Below are positions 18,337-26,452 of a stretch of 41,005 bases of DNA, piece by piece (position 1 is the stretch's first letter; each line of letters opens with the position of its first letter). Source of the stretch: Planctomycetota bacterium. Its GTDB lineage: Bacteria; Planctomycetota; Phycisphaerae; UBA1845. The translations under genes and the position numbers were made by a program. The DNA lies in the NCBI GenBank assembly GCA_030616775.1, contig JAUWWQ010000038.1, positions 1 through 41,005 on the forward strand, in the 5' to 3' direction. The notes under the pieces are model-generated. The model was not told where the DNA came from. It was given only the letters and a program-made list of their open reading frames with translations, and did not search any database.

Positions 18337-18442
18337 CAACTCAGCGGGTGACTCGGCGGTCCACCGGAGCCCCGCCCGGAAACCCCCTTGGCAGGGGTGG
18401 ACCGCGGAGTTGTCGTTGCTCTGCCGGTCCACGTACCGGCTA
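18337..18442. repeat. Nested inverted repeats between the MBL and SDR genes
   Basis: Perfect 10-bp arms GCGGTCCACC (18356-18365) and GGTGGACCGC (18396-18405) are nested inside CAACTC (18337-18342) and GAGTTG (18407-18412). A separate hairpin GCCGGT/ACCGGC with a 6-base loop follows at about 18425-18442. No T-tract follows, so it is not a standard terminator. It could be a structured leader RNA or a mobile palindromic element. Confidence 0.55.
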
Positions 18443-18501
18443 AGCTGACGCTCACTTGCTCATTAGCGTAGCGAGTTTCGACAGTTGCGAAAAGGCCTTA
18501 C

Positions 18502-18528
18502 AGGCGTTAAGGCAAGGTACTTACGCCT
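18502..18528. repeat. Short inverted repeat upstream of SDR gene
   Basis: AGGCGTTAAG (18502-18511) and CTTACGCCT (18520-18528) form a stem with one bulged T. It lies about 125 bases before the SDR start and could be an operator or part of the structured region to its left. Confidence 0.4.
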
Positions 18529-18651
18529 GGGGCGATCGGGATCGCTGTGAGTTTGCTCGGGTGAGAGCATCGAAGGCCCTAAAGCCCGGTGGTGGCACGC
18601 CTGGCCTGCCCGAATGAGCGGCGGAGCGGCTGCGTATACGGAGCGGACAGC

Positions 18652-19455
18652 ATGAGGTACGGACTGAAAGATCGGGTTGTATTCATAACCGGAGCTTCGA
18701 GTGGAATAGGCCGGGCATGCGCCATCGAGTACCATCGGGCGGGCAGCCGGGTTGTTGCCACTGCGCGATCCTTCGACAAACTCGAAGCGCTCGCATCGCA
18801 GTTGGGCGGCGACCGGATCGTTCCCGTGGTGATGGACGTGACGGACCCGGTCGAGCGTGAGATCGCACTGCGGACCACCCGTGAGCGTTTCGGGCCCGTC
18901 GACGTACTGGTCAACAACGCCGGGTGGGCGAGTTTCGGCACGGTTCTTCGGATGCCCGACGAGCACTTCGAGCGGATGTTGGCGATCAACTTCACCGCTC
19001 CGGTAGCGTTGATACAGGCTGTCTTACCGGAGATGCTCGAGCGGGGCAGCGGACAGATCGTGAACATCTCCTCGGTTGTGGGTTCCCAGGCGATTCCCCG
19101 CATGACCACCTACAGTGCCGCTAAAGCTGCGCTTACTGCTCTTAGCACCGGGCTCCGCATGGAGCTTAAGGGTACGGGCGTCGATGTGCTGCTGGTCGCG
19201 CCGGGCTCGACGAACACGTCGTTTTTCGAGGCGGCGGGCACCGTGGACGCGAAAGCAGAGCGGCTGTCACAAGCGAGTTATTCTCCTGAACGCGTGGCCC
19301 GGGCGGTGGTGCGGTCGTCACGCCGCAGACGCCGGGAGATAACGCTCACGTTGGAGGGGAAGCTGATCACCGTAATTCGCCGCGCCTCGCACCGCCTGGC
19401 CGACGCCATAATGTACCGGGTCGCCAAGTCGACCATGCCGGAACTGGAGCGTTAG
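18652..19455 (+). CDS. Short-chain dehydrogenase/reductase (SDR)
   Basis: This 267-aa classical SDR is an NAD(P)-dependent oxidoreductase. It shows the cofactor loop TGASSGIG (13-20), the structural motif NNAG (88-91), the catalytic Ser near 140-141 (NISSVVG), and Tyr154 with Lys158 in YSAAK. The C-terminal end is longer and basic (RRRRREI-type stretch near 222-228), a feature of membrane-associated SDRs acting on lipids or steroids. ATG 18652 is preceded by GGAGCGG; a GTG 63 bases upstream is in frame but lies in a non-conserved stretch. The substrate is not identifiable. Confidence 0.9.
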   Translation: MRYGLKDRVVFITGASSGIGRACAIEYHRAGSRVVATARSFDKLEALASQLGGDRIVPVVMDVTDPVEREIALRTTRERFGPVDVLVNNAGWASFGTVLRMPDEHFERMLAINFTAPVALIQAVLPEMLERGSGQIVNISSVVGSQAIPRMTTYSAAKAALTALSTGLRMELKGTGVDVLLVAPGSTNTSFFEAAGTVDAKAERLSQASYSPERVARAVVRSSRRRRREITLTLEGKLITVIRRASHRLADAIMYRVAKSTMPELER

Positions 19456-19488
19456 ATCAGGCTCCGTCGGAAAACGCACAGGTCGCCA

Positions 19489-19516
19489 TTGACTCCCCTG
19501 ATAGTTGGGATATAAA
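19489..19516 (+). promoter_or_regulatory. Candidate sigma-70 promoter for the radical SAM gene
   Basis: TTGACT (19489-19494) and TATAAA (19511-19516) are spaced by 16 bases. Five of six bases match at each box. It lies about 160 bases before the radical SAM start codon, leaving a sizeable 5' leader. Confidence 0.5.
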
Positions 19517-19676
19517 CCGCACCATGGAACGCTTGGGCTGACGGCCTGCCGCGGAAGGTAGACCCGCAGGTAGGTTGGCCCGTCGGGCCCGGCGGATAGA
19601 TGCTTGTTCAGGTGTTCCCATATGCAGTTCGGGTGGTTTGCAGACATCTCAGTAGTTCCGTGTTAGGAGGAGCGTT

Positions 19677-21311
19677 ATGCGCATAGCGCTGGTGGCAACG
19701 TTTACGCACCCGATCGCGCTGGGTCTTCGTTATATCTCGGCCTGTCTCAAAGCACGCGGGGACGACGTGGAAATGTTCTTTATGCGCTCTAAACGAGACA
19801 CAGCCGAGGCTGACTTCTCACCTGCTCTTCTGGCAGAGCTCGTGGAGCGATTGCGCCCCGCTGACCTGGTTGGGATGTCGCTGATGACCAACACGTTCCA
19901 TCGGGCGTGCGTTCTGGCGCAGTCGATCCGGGAAGCCGGGCTTAAGACGCCGATCATTTGGGGCGGTCCGCACCCCACGATGGCACCCGAGGAATCGCTC
20001 GAGGTCGCGGACATGGTCTGTGTTGGTGAGGGTGAGCAAGCCATGCTGGAGCTGGCTGAAACGCTGGAGGCGGACAAGAACCCGACGACCATCGCAAGCC
20101 TTGCGTTCAGACGAAACGGAAAGACGATTCGCAATCCCGTAGCCCCGCTTCGAGATGAGTTGGATGAGTATCCGTTTCCCGACTATGATCTGGACACGCA
20201 TTGGGTGGCCATGCGGGATCATTTCGACCCGGCCGCACCCCAGAACTTGCGGGGGGCGTTGCATCGGTATCGCATCGAGACGGCGCGCGGCTGCCCCTAT
20301 TCCTGCACCTTCTGCACTAACGCGGCACTGCTGGGGGTCTACAGCGGGAAGGGCACCTGGGTCCGTAAACGCTCCAATGACAACATCATCCGAGAAATCG
20401 AAACGGTCCGGGCGCGGTTCCCGACCATCGAAGCCGTCAACATCGTCGATGACCTCTTTTTCATTCGCGGCGAGACCGAGATGGAAGAGTTCAGCCGGCT
20501 ATACAAGTCGCGGGTCAATCTCCCGCTCCAACTCGACGCTCATCCGAACACCATTAGCCGGATGAAGGTGGAGTCGTTGGCACGGCTCCCGATCGCGCTG
20601 ATCAGCATGGGGATCCAGAGCGGATCGGAAGACACCCTCAAGAACATCTACAAGCGCCTGACTCCGACCGAGAAGATCATCGAAGGCATCGACCTGCTGG
20701 CCGACCATAAAGTCCCTGCCGAGTATCACTACCTCGTGAACAATCCCTTCGAGTCAGATCGCAACCGGATCGAGACGCTTCGCTTCGCTGCGACGTATCA
20801 TCGGGGCCCGGCGGTTGTTCGGATCTTTCCCCTTCAGTTCTACCCCGGCACACCGTTGTACGATCGCGCCCGGCGGGAAGGAATCATCGCCGATCGTCAC
20901 GATAGCGCCTACCAGTACACATATACGGGCAAGACACACCTTTTGGACTCGGGCTACCTGGACATCTGGCTTCGCGTCGTCTTGAACCTGCGCAACGTGG
21001 GCGCTCCCCGCGGTCTGGTCCATCGTCTGGTCGACGTGGTGACAAATCCTGCGGTTCGCTCCGTCCTGGACCGCAGGTGGTTCGTCCCGGTCGCCTACGG
21101 CATCTACCGCGTTGGCCGGTTCGTCGCACGTAAGATGATCTACCAACCATTCATCCGACCGCTCAAGTATCTTCGACGCGGGCGACGACACGAGGGAGAG
21201 TACGTAAAGGATGAGGCGACGCTGCCACGAGCGTCAATAGAGGCGGCGCCAAGCCCAATGACAGGGGAGTCGAAGGAGCACGAGTCGGTGGACACGCCGG
21301 CAACTCGGTGA
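19677..21311 (+). CDS. B12-binding-domain radical SAM protein
   Basis: This 544-aa protein has an N-terminal Rossmann domain of the cobalamin-binding type (residues 1-140, with WGGPHPT at 95-101) and a radical SAM core with the 4Fe-4S motif Cys206-x3-Cys210-x2-Cys213 in RGCPYSCTFC. A characteristic DxHxxG cobalamin-ligand motif is not evident, as in many members of the BchE/HpnJ-like group that bind B12 base-off without a protein His. Members catalyse methylations, cyclisations or rearrangements in lipid, pigment or antibiotic pathways. AGGAGGAG precedes the ATG. The C-terminal tail (after about 480) is polar and probably disordered. The product is not predictable. Confidence 0.88.
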   Translation: MRIALVATFTHPIALGLRYISACLKARGDDVEMFFMRSKRDTAEADFSPALLAELVERLRPADLVGMSLMTNTFHRACVLAQSIREAGLKTPIIWGGPHPTMAPEESLEVADMVCVGEGEQAMLELAETLEADKNPTTIASLAFRRNGKTIRNPVAPLRDELDEYPFPDYDLDTHWVAMRDHFDPAAPQNLRGALHRYRIETARGCPYSCTFCTNAALLGVYSGKGTWVRKRSNDNIIREIETVRARFPTIEAVNIVDDLFFIRGETEMEEFSRLYKSRVNLPLQLDAHPNTISRMKVESLARLPIALISMGIQSGSEDTLKNIYKRLTPTEKIIEGIDLLADHKVPAEYHYLVNNPFESDRNRIETLRFAATYHRGPAVVRIFPLQFYPGTPLYDRARREGIIADRHDSAYQYTYTGKTHLLDSGYLDIWLRVVLNLRNVGAPRGLVHRLVDVVTNPAVRSVLDRRWFVPVAYGIYRVGRFVARKMIYQPFIRPLKYLRRGRRHEGEYVKDEATLPRASIEAAPSPMTGESKEHESVDTPATR

Positions 21312-21378
21312 TTTGTCGCCGCAACGGGTAAGCAGTACAATAGAAGAGTGTGTTCGGTTGCGGTGGGAGTAGGCCTGC

Positions 21379-22875
21379 GTGTCCCGCAAGACGGTTTACC
21401 TCGAAACGATGGGCTGCCAGATGAACGTGCTCGACAGCGAGCTCGTGCTGGGCCGGCTCCGCGCCCAAGGGTATGAGCCGATCTCGGACATGACAGCCGC
21501 GGACGTTGTGCTGATCAATACCTGCAGTGTGCGCGACCACGCTGAGCAGAAGGCCCTTTCCAGGCTGGGCACGCTGAAGAAACCCAAGCAACGCAACGGC
21601 GAAATGATCGTCGGCGTGATCGGTTGCATGGCAGAGCGCGACCCGGAGGGTATCTTCACCAAGATGCCGCACGTCGACCTGGTTTGTGGTCCCAGCGAGC
21701 TTAACAAGGTGCCCGCCCTTATCGAGGAAGTGCGGGAGAACCGGATCCGTGCCATAGCCTTGTCGCTGTCATCGTCGCGCAAGAGCACGCCGCTGCAACG
21801 GGCTTTGGAGTACGATTCTGTCGAAGCTCTGGATCTGTCGCGGGACCCTGCCCCGGGCCACGGCGTGTTGCAATCATACATCCGAGTACAGCGCGGCTGC
21901 GACAAGTTCTGTACGTTCTGCGTAGTACCTTTTACGCGTGGTGCGGAGCGAAGCCGGCCACCGTCGCAGATTATCGATGAGGCCAGAATGCTCGCCGACC
22001 GTGGTGCAAGAGAGGTGACACTCCTGGGGCAAACGGTCAACAGCTACGTAAATCAGGACAATGGTCGGCCGGTTCGTTTTGCAGAGCTGCTTGCCGAAGT
22101 GGCGGACGTGCCTGGAATCGAGCGGGTCAGGTTCGTGACCAGCTTCCCCGGTGATTTCACCGACGACATCTTCGAGGCCATGCGCGATCTGCCGAAGGTA
22201 TGCGAGTATCTGCATCTTCCCGCTCAAAGCGGCAGTGACGCGGTTCTGGAGCGCATGCGCCGACAGTATACCGTCAGCGAGTACGTGGACCTGATCGACC
22301 GCGGCCGCGATTACGTGCCCGCCCTTACGGTGGCCGGCGATTTCATCGTGGGCTTTTGCGGCGAGACGGAAGAAGACCACGAGGCATCGGTTCGGCTGAT
22401 CGAGCGATGCGCTTTCAAGAATATCTTCGTGTTCAAGTACTCCCAGCGGCCGGGGACCGTGGCCGCCAGACGAGGGACTGACAACGTGCCGGACGAGGTC
22501 AAGCGGCGTCGCAACGGCGAGCTTCTGGACTGTCAAGAGCGGATCTCCGCCGCCGCCAACCGGAAGCTCATCGGCTCGGTGGTGGAAGTGCTGGTAGAGG
22601 GCTACAGCAAGGCGGCCGCAAAGGCCCAAGAGGCGGAGCAGACCCGTGGGCAGGAAGTGAGCTGGCGCCGGTCGGACCAGCTTGTAGGCCGCACCCGGAC
22701 CGACCGGATTGTGGTGTTTCCGGGCAAGCCCGAGCACATCGGCCGGCTGGCCCGGGTCCGAATCACCGCGGCAACGGCCCTGACCTTGCACGGAACGCTT
22801 GTGGAGGAATCGTTGGAACAGGATCGGGTTACCGTGCCGGCGGGGATTTCTTTGCCCGTTCTCGGTTCGGTTTGA
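21379..22875 (+). CDS. miaB: tRNA-2-methylthio-N6-dimethylallyladenosine synthase
   Basis: This 498-aa methylthiotransferase adds the 2-methylthio group to i6A37 of tRNAs. The N-terminal UPF0004 domain supplies the auxiliary cluster ligands Cys13, Cys49 and Cys83. The radical SAM motif is Cys174-x3-Cys178-x2-Cys181 in RGCDKFCTFC. LPAQSGSD and the YSQRPGT segment are characteristic, and a TRAM domain (about residues 395-480) ends the protein. The start is GTG, preceded by GGGAGTAGG. The length is slightly above the usual ~450 because of an insert near 140-160 and a longer TRAM linker. Confidence 0.95.
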   Translation: MSRKTVYLETMGCQMNVLDSELVLGRLRAQGYEPISDMTAADVVLINTCSVRDHAEQKALSRLGTLKKPKQRNGEMIVGVIGCMAERDPEGIFTKMPHVDLVCGPSELNKVPALIEEVRENRIRAIALSLSSSRKSTPLQRALEYDSVEALDLSRDPAPGHGVLQSYIRVQRGCDKFCTFCVVPFTRGAERSRPPSQIIDEARMLADRGAREVTLLGQTVNSYVNQDNGRPVRFAELLAEVADVPGIERVRFVTSFPGDFTDDIFEAMRDLPKVCEYLHLPAQSGSDAVLERMRRQYTVSEYVDLIDRGRDYVPALTVAGDFIVGFCGETEEDHEASVRLIERCAFKNIFVFKYSQRPGTVAARRGTDNVPDEVKRRRNGELLDCQERISAAANRKLIGSVVEVLVEGYSKAAAKAQEAEQTRGQEVSWRRSDQLVGRTRTDRIVVFPGKPEHIGRLARVRITAATALTLHGTLVEESLEQDRVTVPAGISLPVLGSV

Positions 22876-22918
22876 AGAGGTTGCATCGCGGAGGGATTCT
22901 GCTAGATATCTTTACGCT

Positions 22919-23272
22919 ATGACCATGACGATGGAAGCAGTTGTAGAGCAGACAAAGCAAGCGACGAAGGTCGTTACCGGGAGAGAGCAGCGGCCGAAGA
23001 AGCAGCACGGGTTTCACGTGATTCTGCTGGACGATGACGACCATACATATGATTACGTCATCGGGATGCTGCGCAAGCTCTTTGGCTACGCGACGGAAAT
23101 GGCCTTCCAGCTCGCAAGCGAGGTGGATCAGACCGGGCGGGTCATCGTAGACACCACGACCCTGGAACGCGCCGAGCTGAAACGCGACCAGATTGTGGCG
23201 TTTGGCCGCGACTGGCGCATCGCCCGCTGCGAGGGAAGCATGAGCGCGGTGATCGAGCCGGCTCCCGAGTAG
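22919..23272 (+). CDS. clpS: ATP-dependent Clp protease adaptor ClpS
   Basis: This 117-aa N-recognin adaptor delivers N-degron substrates to ClpAP. After a flexible Gln/Lys-rich N-terminal tail, the core reads FHVILLDDDDHTYDYVIGML, where the acidic residues of the ClpS pocket loop are visible, then LFGYATEMAFQLASEVDQTGRVIV and a final strand. The DDD.HT pocket loop replaces the more common NDD.TP version; the same variation occurs in other planctomycete homologues. The start is assigned to ATG 22919; ATG codons 6 and 12 bases later are equally possible. Confidence 0.92.
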   Translation: MTMTMEAVVEQTKQATKVVTGREQRPKKQHGFHVILLDDDDHTYDYVIGMLRKLFGYATEMAFQLASEVDQTGRVIVDTTTLERAELKRDQIVAFGRDWRIARCEGSMSAVIEPAPE

Positions 23273-23493
23273 CATGGGGAGCCCGGGACGGCTGCATAAT
23301 CCGGCGGTGGGCAGTATTGGCGAGGCCATACGTGTACATCCCCGCCGTGACATGGGGCTCGGGCACCTCGACCACCGACGCTTGGAGTGTAGCCCGCCGG
23401 CTCGACACGTAGCGGTAAGACGCCCGTCGTGGCCCGGAACGCGAAGCCTCTATAGGACCTGAGGATCCCCGCGCCGGATCACCCCCCATCGCA

Positions 23494-23522
23494 TTGACAC
23501 GAGGATGCCCCAACGGTACGCT
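23494..23522 (+). promoter_or_regulatory. Sigma-70 promoter of tRNA-Gly
   Basis: A perfect -35 TTGACA (23494-23499) and a -10 TACGCT (23517-23522) are separated by 17 bases. The implied transcription start is about ten bases before the tRNA 5' end. Confidence 0.6.
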
Positions 23523-23538
23523 GAAACTATAGAAATGC

Positions 23539-23610
23539 GCGGGTGTAGCTCAGTGGTAGAGCGTCACGTTGCCAACGTGAATGTCGTCGGTTCAAGTCCG
23601 ATCACCCGCT
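23539..23610 (+). tRNA. tRNA-Gly (GCC)
   Basis: The 72-base gene folds as a full cloverleaf: acceptor GCGGGTG pairs with CACCCGC, the D-stem is GCTC/GAGC, and the anticodon stem TCACG/CGTGA frames the loop TTGCCAA with anticodon GCC at 23571-23573. The T-stem is GTCGG/CCGAT around TTCAAGT. The discriminator base is T and CCA is not encoded. The integrase-bearing island begins directly downstream, so the 3' half is the likely chromosomal attachment site. Confidence 0.97.
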
Positions 23611-23763
23611 GTTCTTGACCGCCGTGGTCTACGAGCGACAACGGCGTCTTACCTTTGACGGGGGCGCGAGTTACGACGATCCCGCCGCGCGTTCCCACAA
23701 GCCCCGAAACACCGTTCGTTTTGCCAGCAAGTGACCGGAATTGACGGCAATGGACGCGCGTAC

Positions 23764-23784
23764 GTGCAAGGTTTAGTGCAAGGT
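23764..23784 (+). repeat. Direct repeat GTGCAAGGT x2 near the tRNA
   Basis: GTGCAAGGT occurs at 23764-23772 and 23776-23784, a 12-base period that is close to one helical turn. The location between attachment tRNA and integrase fits arm-type integrase binding sites, though two short copies could also be chance. Confidence 0.45.
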
Positions 23785-23912
23785 AAACGGGAAGGCCAGG
23801 CTACGATGGGCCACGCTCGGGCCTACAAAGTCCGCCCTACGAGGCCACTTCGGCCGCGGTTCTCGGCGTTTCGCTGCGCGTATTAGGAGGTGGCCCGGCG
23901 GTGGATTGGAAA

Positions 23913-23984
23913 TCATGCCCCGGCTGCGGTTGCACCGGTCGCGGCGGCTTCGGGTAATTGCGTAGACGGCTCCTTCGCCCTCGA
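23913..23984 (-). pseudogene. Relic of the 3' end of a related integrase gene
   Basis: The minus-strand frame ends in PEAAATGATAAGA followed by TGA. This nearly repeats the last residues of the intact integrase (PPEAATGATAAGA). At the DNA level about 55 bases around 23900-23953 match 24623-24675 closely, including roughly a dozen bases beyond the stop codon. The frame is closed by a stop at 23985-23987, so only the C-terminal ~20 codons survive. It suggests an earlier related element at the same tRNA that was mostly deleted. Confidence 0.7.
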
Positions 23985-24270
23985 AACCTACCTCTTGACG
24001 CCGGTGTCGCCGGCTCATCGCCGTCGGTACAATGACCCCTCACGGTTCAGTGCTGATCGGTAGGCGTAAGCGGGTTGGCGTGTTCTCTTGACGGCTCCTG
24101 AGAACCAAAACTGGCTTTCGGAGGCCGATTCGTGGGTACAATCGCCCGTGCTGGTCGCTTGGTAGTCGCGCTGTGGTCGTTGCTACAACAGCGGGAACAT
24201 GGGTAGACTGGACCACACTCAAGTTAGGCGTTGGAGGCCGTCGTTCCTCATTTGGCCAAAGGAGAAGAAA

Positions 24271-24390
24271 ATGGGAATTTGGGGCTCAATCCTTGGAGGT
24301 GTCTTTATCCTTCTCTTGCTGGGAGCGGGTGTGTTCAGGAACTTGATGGGCGTGGCCTTTGGCTCGCTGGCTAGCGGCTGGCCATTTTAG
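24271..24390 (+). CDS. Small membrane protein (39 aa)
   Basis: The ORF has a strong ribosome site, AAAGGAGAAGAAA, directly before ATG. The peptide MGIWGSILGGVFILLLLG... is one hydrophobic helix (about 5-22) followed by a short amphipathic tail ending in ASGWPF. Family unknown. It sits between the integrase relic and the 3' end of the integrase, on the opposite strand. Small single-helix proteins with good ribosome sites near integrases are sometimes toxins or holin-like; nothing here proves that. The frame extends upstream to another ATG at 24199, but the ribosome site favours 24271. Confidence 0.5.
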   Translation: MGIWGSILGGVFILLLLGAGVFRNLMGVAFGSLASGWPF

Positions 24391-24409
24391 GAAAGGTTGA
24401 AAAACGGCG

Positions 24410-24452
24410 CGACCCCCAGGGGCAATTCTCGCGAGGTAACCGAGGGGGTCCG
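24410..24452. repeat. Inverted repeat GACCCCC/GGGGGTC
   Basis: Perfect 7-bp arms lie at about 24410-24416 and 24446-24452, between the convergent small membrane gene and integrase gene. It could act as a bidirectional transcription terminator, but no T-tract follows on either strand. Confidence 0.35.
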
Positions 24453-24635
24453 GGGCGCCCGAAGGGCTCGCTGAATCGGTCAACGCTCGCTGCGCGTGAG
24501 GTGCGGCGTCGAGTCATCGACTCATGGGGGCGGGTGGACGCTCATCCTTGCAAGGCGTCCTCGCGGCGTTTCCGTCCGGCACCCGGACTGATTTGCTACC
24601 GGGATCGCGGGCGGGGCTCGGCAATGGGTTGGAGA

Positions 24636-26132
24636 TCACGCCCCAGCTGCGGTTGCTCCGGTCGCGGCCTCGGGCGGGAGCGCCAGAGCGGGCAGCTCGT
24701 CGATTGCTCCGGCCACGTCGAGCAGCTTCGGATCGGTATAGATGTTCGCGGTCAGCTCGGGCTTGGAATGTCGCATCGCGGCCTGAGCCGTACGAAGCGG
24801 AACGCCCGCGGCGCACAGGTGGGTGCCGAAGGTCACTCGGAGCGCGTGAACATCGACGACGCGGTTTCGCTCGTCACGCTTGGGGATGCCTGCGGCCGCC
24901 AAGTCGCGGTCGAGGATGCGCGTCAGCCCAGAGGGGATGTGGAACAAGGGAGTAGACGCCGGCAGGCGCGCCGGTATCGGCTTCCCACTCTTGCGGGCTT
25001 GTTTCTGCAATTCGCCGAGCCGCTCCCCAAGCCACCACGACAGCTCCGTCGCCACGTCCGCTCTCAGAGGGATGTTCGAGCCCTGGCGGTTTTTCTCGTC
25101 AGCAGCATTCAGGACGGCGTACGCCACGGGGCTACCGAAGTCGAGTTGTCCTACGGTCAGCGACGCCAACTCACCCTTCCTCAGGCCGGTCAAAACGAGC
25201 GTCTTGTACATCAACGCACGCTCACGCCCGGTCCGTTCACGCCGGGCGATCAGATCAGGATTGTTCTTCAGGGCCACCCGTGCCCGCTCCACGGCCGCGT
25301 CGATGTTTTCGACGGTCAACGGTTCGCGCTTCCACGTGGCCCGGCTTTTCGGCGGTCGCTTGGGATCGGCCTTCGTCGGGGTGATCTCGCGGCCGAACTC
25401 AGCCAGAGGGCGCATGCGGGCGATCTTGAGCAAGCGCATCATCTCCCCCTCCGTGAGCGCCCGGCGGTGATGTCGGCGGTCCACGTTCGGGTTGGCCCTG
25501 GGAACGTCGGCGAAGGGGTTACGCGTCAGCCGGTGCGTGCGGCGGCACCAGTTGCCGAAACAGACGACGGCTTCGCGGTAGGAGTTGCGGGTCGATGCGG
25601 CCATACCGGCGTCGGCCTGTTCGACGAGCCAGTGCTCGATAGGACCGGCGGACATCTTGTTGAGACGGGTGAAGCGGCAATCACGAGCCAGCCGCTCGAG
25701 TCGACGGCGAAGCATCGAGATGCGGCGTGGATTGCCCCCCTTGGCGCGGAGATGTCGTTCGTAGGCGTCGAGGTGCCGGGAGAGTGGCGCTCCGGCATGG
25801 TTGGCTGCATCACCCTCAGCCACGGTCATCACACCGGCCCGGATGAGTTCAGCGTGTCGCTCAAGCTGGGTAAGCACCGCCCGCGCTGCAACCTCGTCGC
25901 GGCATCCCGTGGCGATCTCGACCATCTCACCACTTCCATCGCGGTAGCGGGCCATGTAGAGCCGAGACCGGCCGCGAACGCGGAGCTTGCCGTCCTTACA
26001 ATCGACCACCTCCGCCGACCGAAGTTGCCCGTTCCGCAGCTGCCAGCGGGCGACCCGCTGACCGTTACGCTCGCTGATTTCCGCACGGGGCGGCACCGGC
26101 ATCGTGTACTGTTTGTGGAAGATCATACCCAT
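24636..26132 (-). CDS. int: Tyrosine recombinase (island integrase)
   Basis: This 498-aa phage-type integrase has an N-terminal arm-binding region, a SAM-like core-binding domain (about 115-210) and a catalytic domain (from about 225). The active-site residues are all present: Arg318 (TGLRKGEL), Lys347, His429 and Arg432 (HALR), His455 (MRHS) and the nucleophile Tyr465 (ANIYTD). A charged insert near 250-300 separates the core-binding and catalytic parts, as in other planctomycete integrases. The gene points towards tRNA-Gly, about 1 kb away, the expected position for a tRNA-targeting island integrase. ATG 26132 or 26126 are alternative starts. Confidence 0.93.
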   Translation of the reverse strand: MGMIFHKQYTMPVPPRAEISERNGQRVARWQLRNGQLRSAEVVDCKDGKLRVRGRSRLYMARYRDGSGEMVEIATGCRDEVAARAVLTQLERHAELIRAGVMTVAEGDAANHAGAPLSRHLDAYERHLRAKGGNPRRISMLRRRLERLARDCRFTRLNKMSAGPIEHWLVEQADAGMAASTRNSYREAVVCFGNWCRRTHRLTRNPFADVPRANPNVDRRHHRRALTEGEMMRLLKIARMRPLAEFGREITPTKADPKRPPKSRATWKREPLTVENIDAAVERARVALKNNPDLIARRERTGRERALMYKTLVLTGLRKGELASLTVGQLDFGSPVAYAVLNAADEKNRQGSNIPLRADVATELSWWLGERLGELQKQARKSGKPIPARLPASTPLFHIPSGLTRILDRDLAAAGIPKRDERNRVVDVHALRVTFGTHLCAAGVPLRTAQAAMRHSKPELTANIYTDPKLLDVAGAIDELPALALPPEAATGATAAGA

Positions 26133-26195
26133 GCGTCAGATCCCGACCCGGGCCCATCCCGGATTCCCCCACTCAGCCTCAACTCGCCAAGAAGC

Positions 26196-26372
26196 TCAAG
26201 GCGATTTCCCGCCTGTTTTCGGTCTTTTCCCCGCTGCGGCGATGCCGTCGTCTGCTGCGGAACTGGAGCGAGGTAACCTGCCGATACCATTCGAAGTCAC
26301 CTGTCCCCTTGGGCTTCCGGTTTCTATGACCGCCTGCTTCGGGCCTTTGGGTTCGCCCCACGAAAACTCCAT
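26196..26372 (-). CDS. Possible small ORF upstream of the integrase (58 aa)
   Basis: ATG 26372 is preceded by GGAGGGG at good spacing and opens a 58-codon frame (MEFSWGEPKGPKQAVIE...) ending at TGA 26196. The peptide is Gly/Ser/Lys-rich without a recognisable domain, and another frame across the same DNA is also open, so coding status is uncertain. It sits between the primase and integrase genes on their strand. Confidence 0.25.
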   Translation of the reverse strand: MEFSWGEPKGPKQAVIETGSPRGQVTSNGIGRLPRSSSAADDGIAAAGKRPKTGGKSP

Positions 26373-26387
26373 AGCCCCTCCGAGGGC

Positions 26388-26452
26388 ACTGACAAAACTG
26401 ACAGATTAGGGTCATGCACTGCCTCTCAGGGGGATTTGTCAGTTTTGTCAGT
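26388..26452. repeat. Perfect 16-bp inverted repeat at the primase 3' end
   Basis: ACTGACAAAACTGACA (26388-26403) and its exact reverse complement (26437-26452) are separated by 33 bases. Each arm is itself a direct repeat of CTGACA. The right arm lies inside the primase gene and encodes TDKTDK of its last residues. Without a T-tract it is not an ordinary terminator. Position and internal iteration fit a binding or replication-origin site used by the island's primase. Confidence 0.7.

Larger units (their letters stand above)
23611..24270. other. Non-coding left border of the island
   Basis: No credible complete gene is seen in these 660 bases. They contain the tandem GTGCAAGGT motif and a relic of an integrase 3' end, both listed separately. 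The open frames here are short, Arg/Pro-rich and without ribosome sites. A repeat of the tRNA 3' end marking the other boundary was not found by eye inside the window. Confidence 0.5.

Noticed and set aside
18342-18350. AGCGGGTGA, reverse complement of the tRNA-Gly 3' end, as a possible second att site
   Set aside because: Only nine bases match, it lies on the wrong side of the tRNA relative to the integrase, and it is part of a local inverted-repeat structure.
24220-24245. GTTAGGC, resembling an integron attC core
   Set aside because: No matching inverse core (RYYYAAC) lies at the right distance, and no integron integrase or cassette array is visible. The arms of the right-edge dyad also do not fit attC consensus.
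24501-26276. Long open frame on the plus strand opposite the integrase (about 590 codons)
   Set aside because: It is antisense to an integrase with all catalytic residues, is rich in Arg/Gly/Pro, and has no motif or ribosome site. High-GC codon bias creates such mirror frames. The same applies to long plus-strand frames opposite the primase (27935-28900) and mod (34160-35344).
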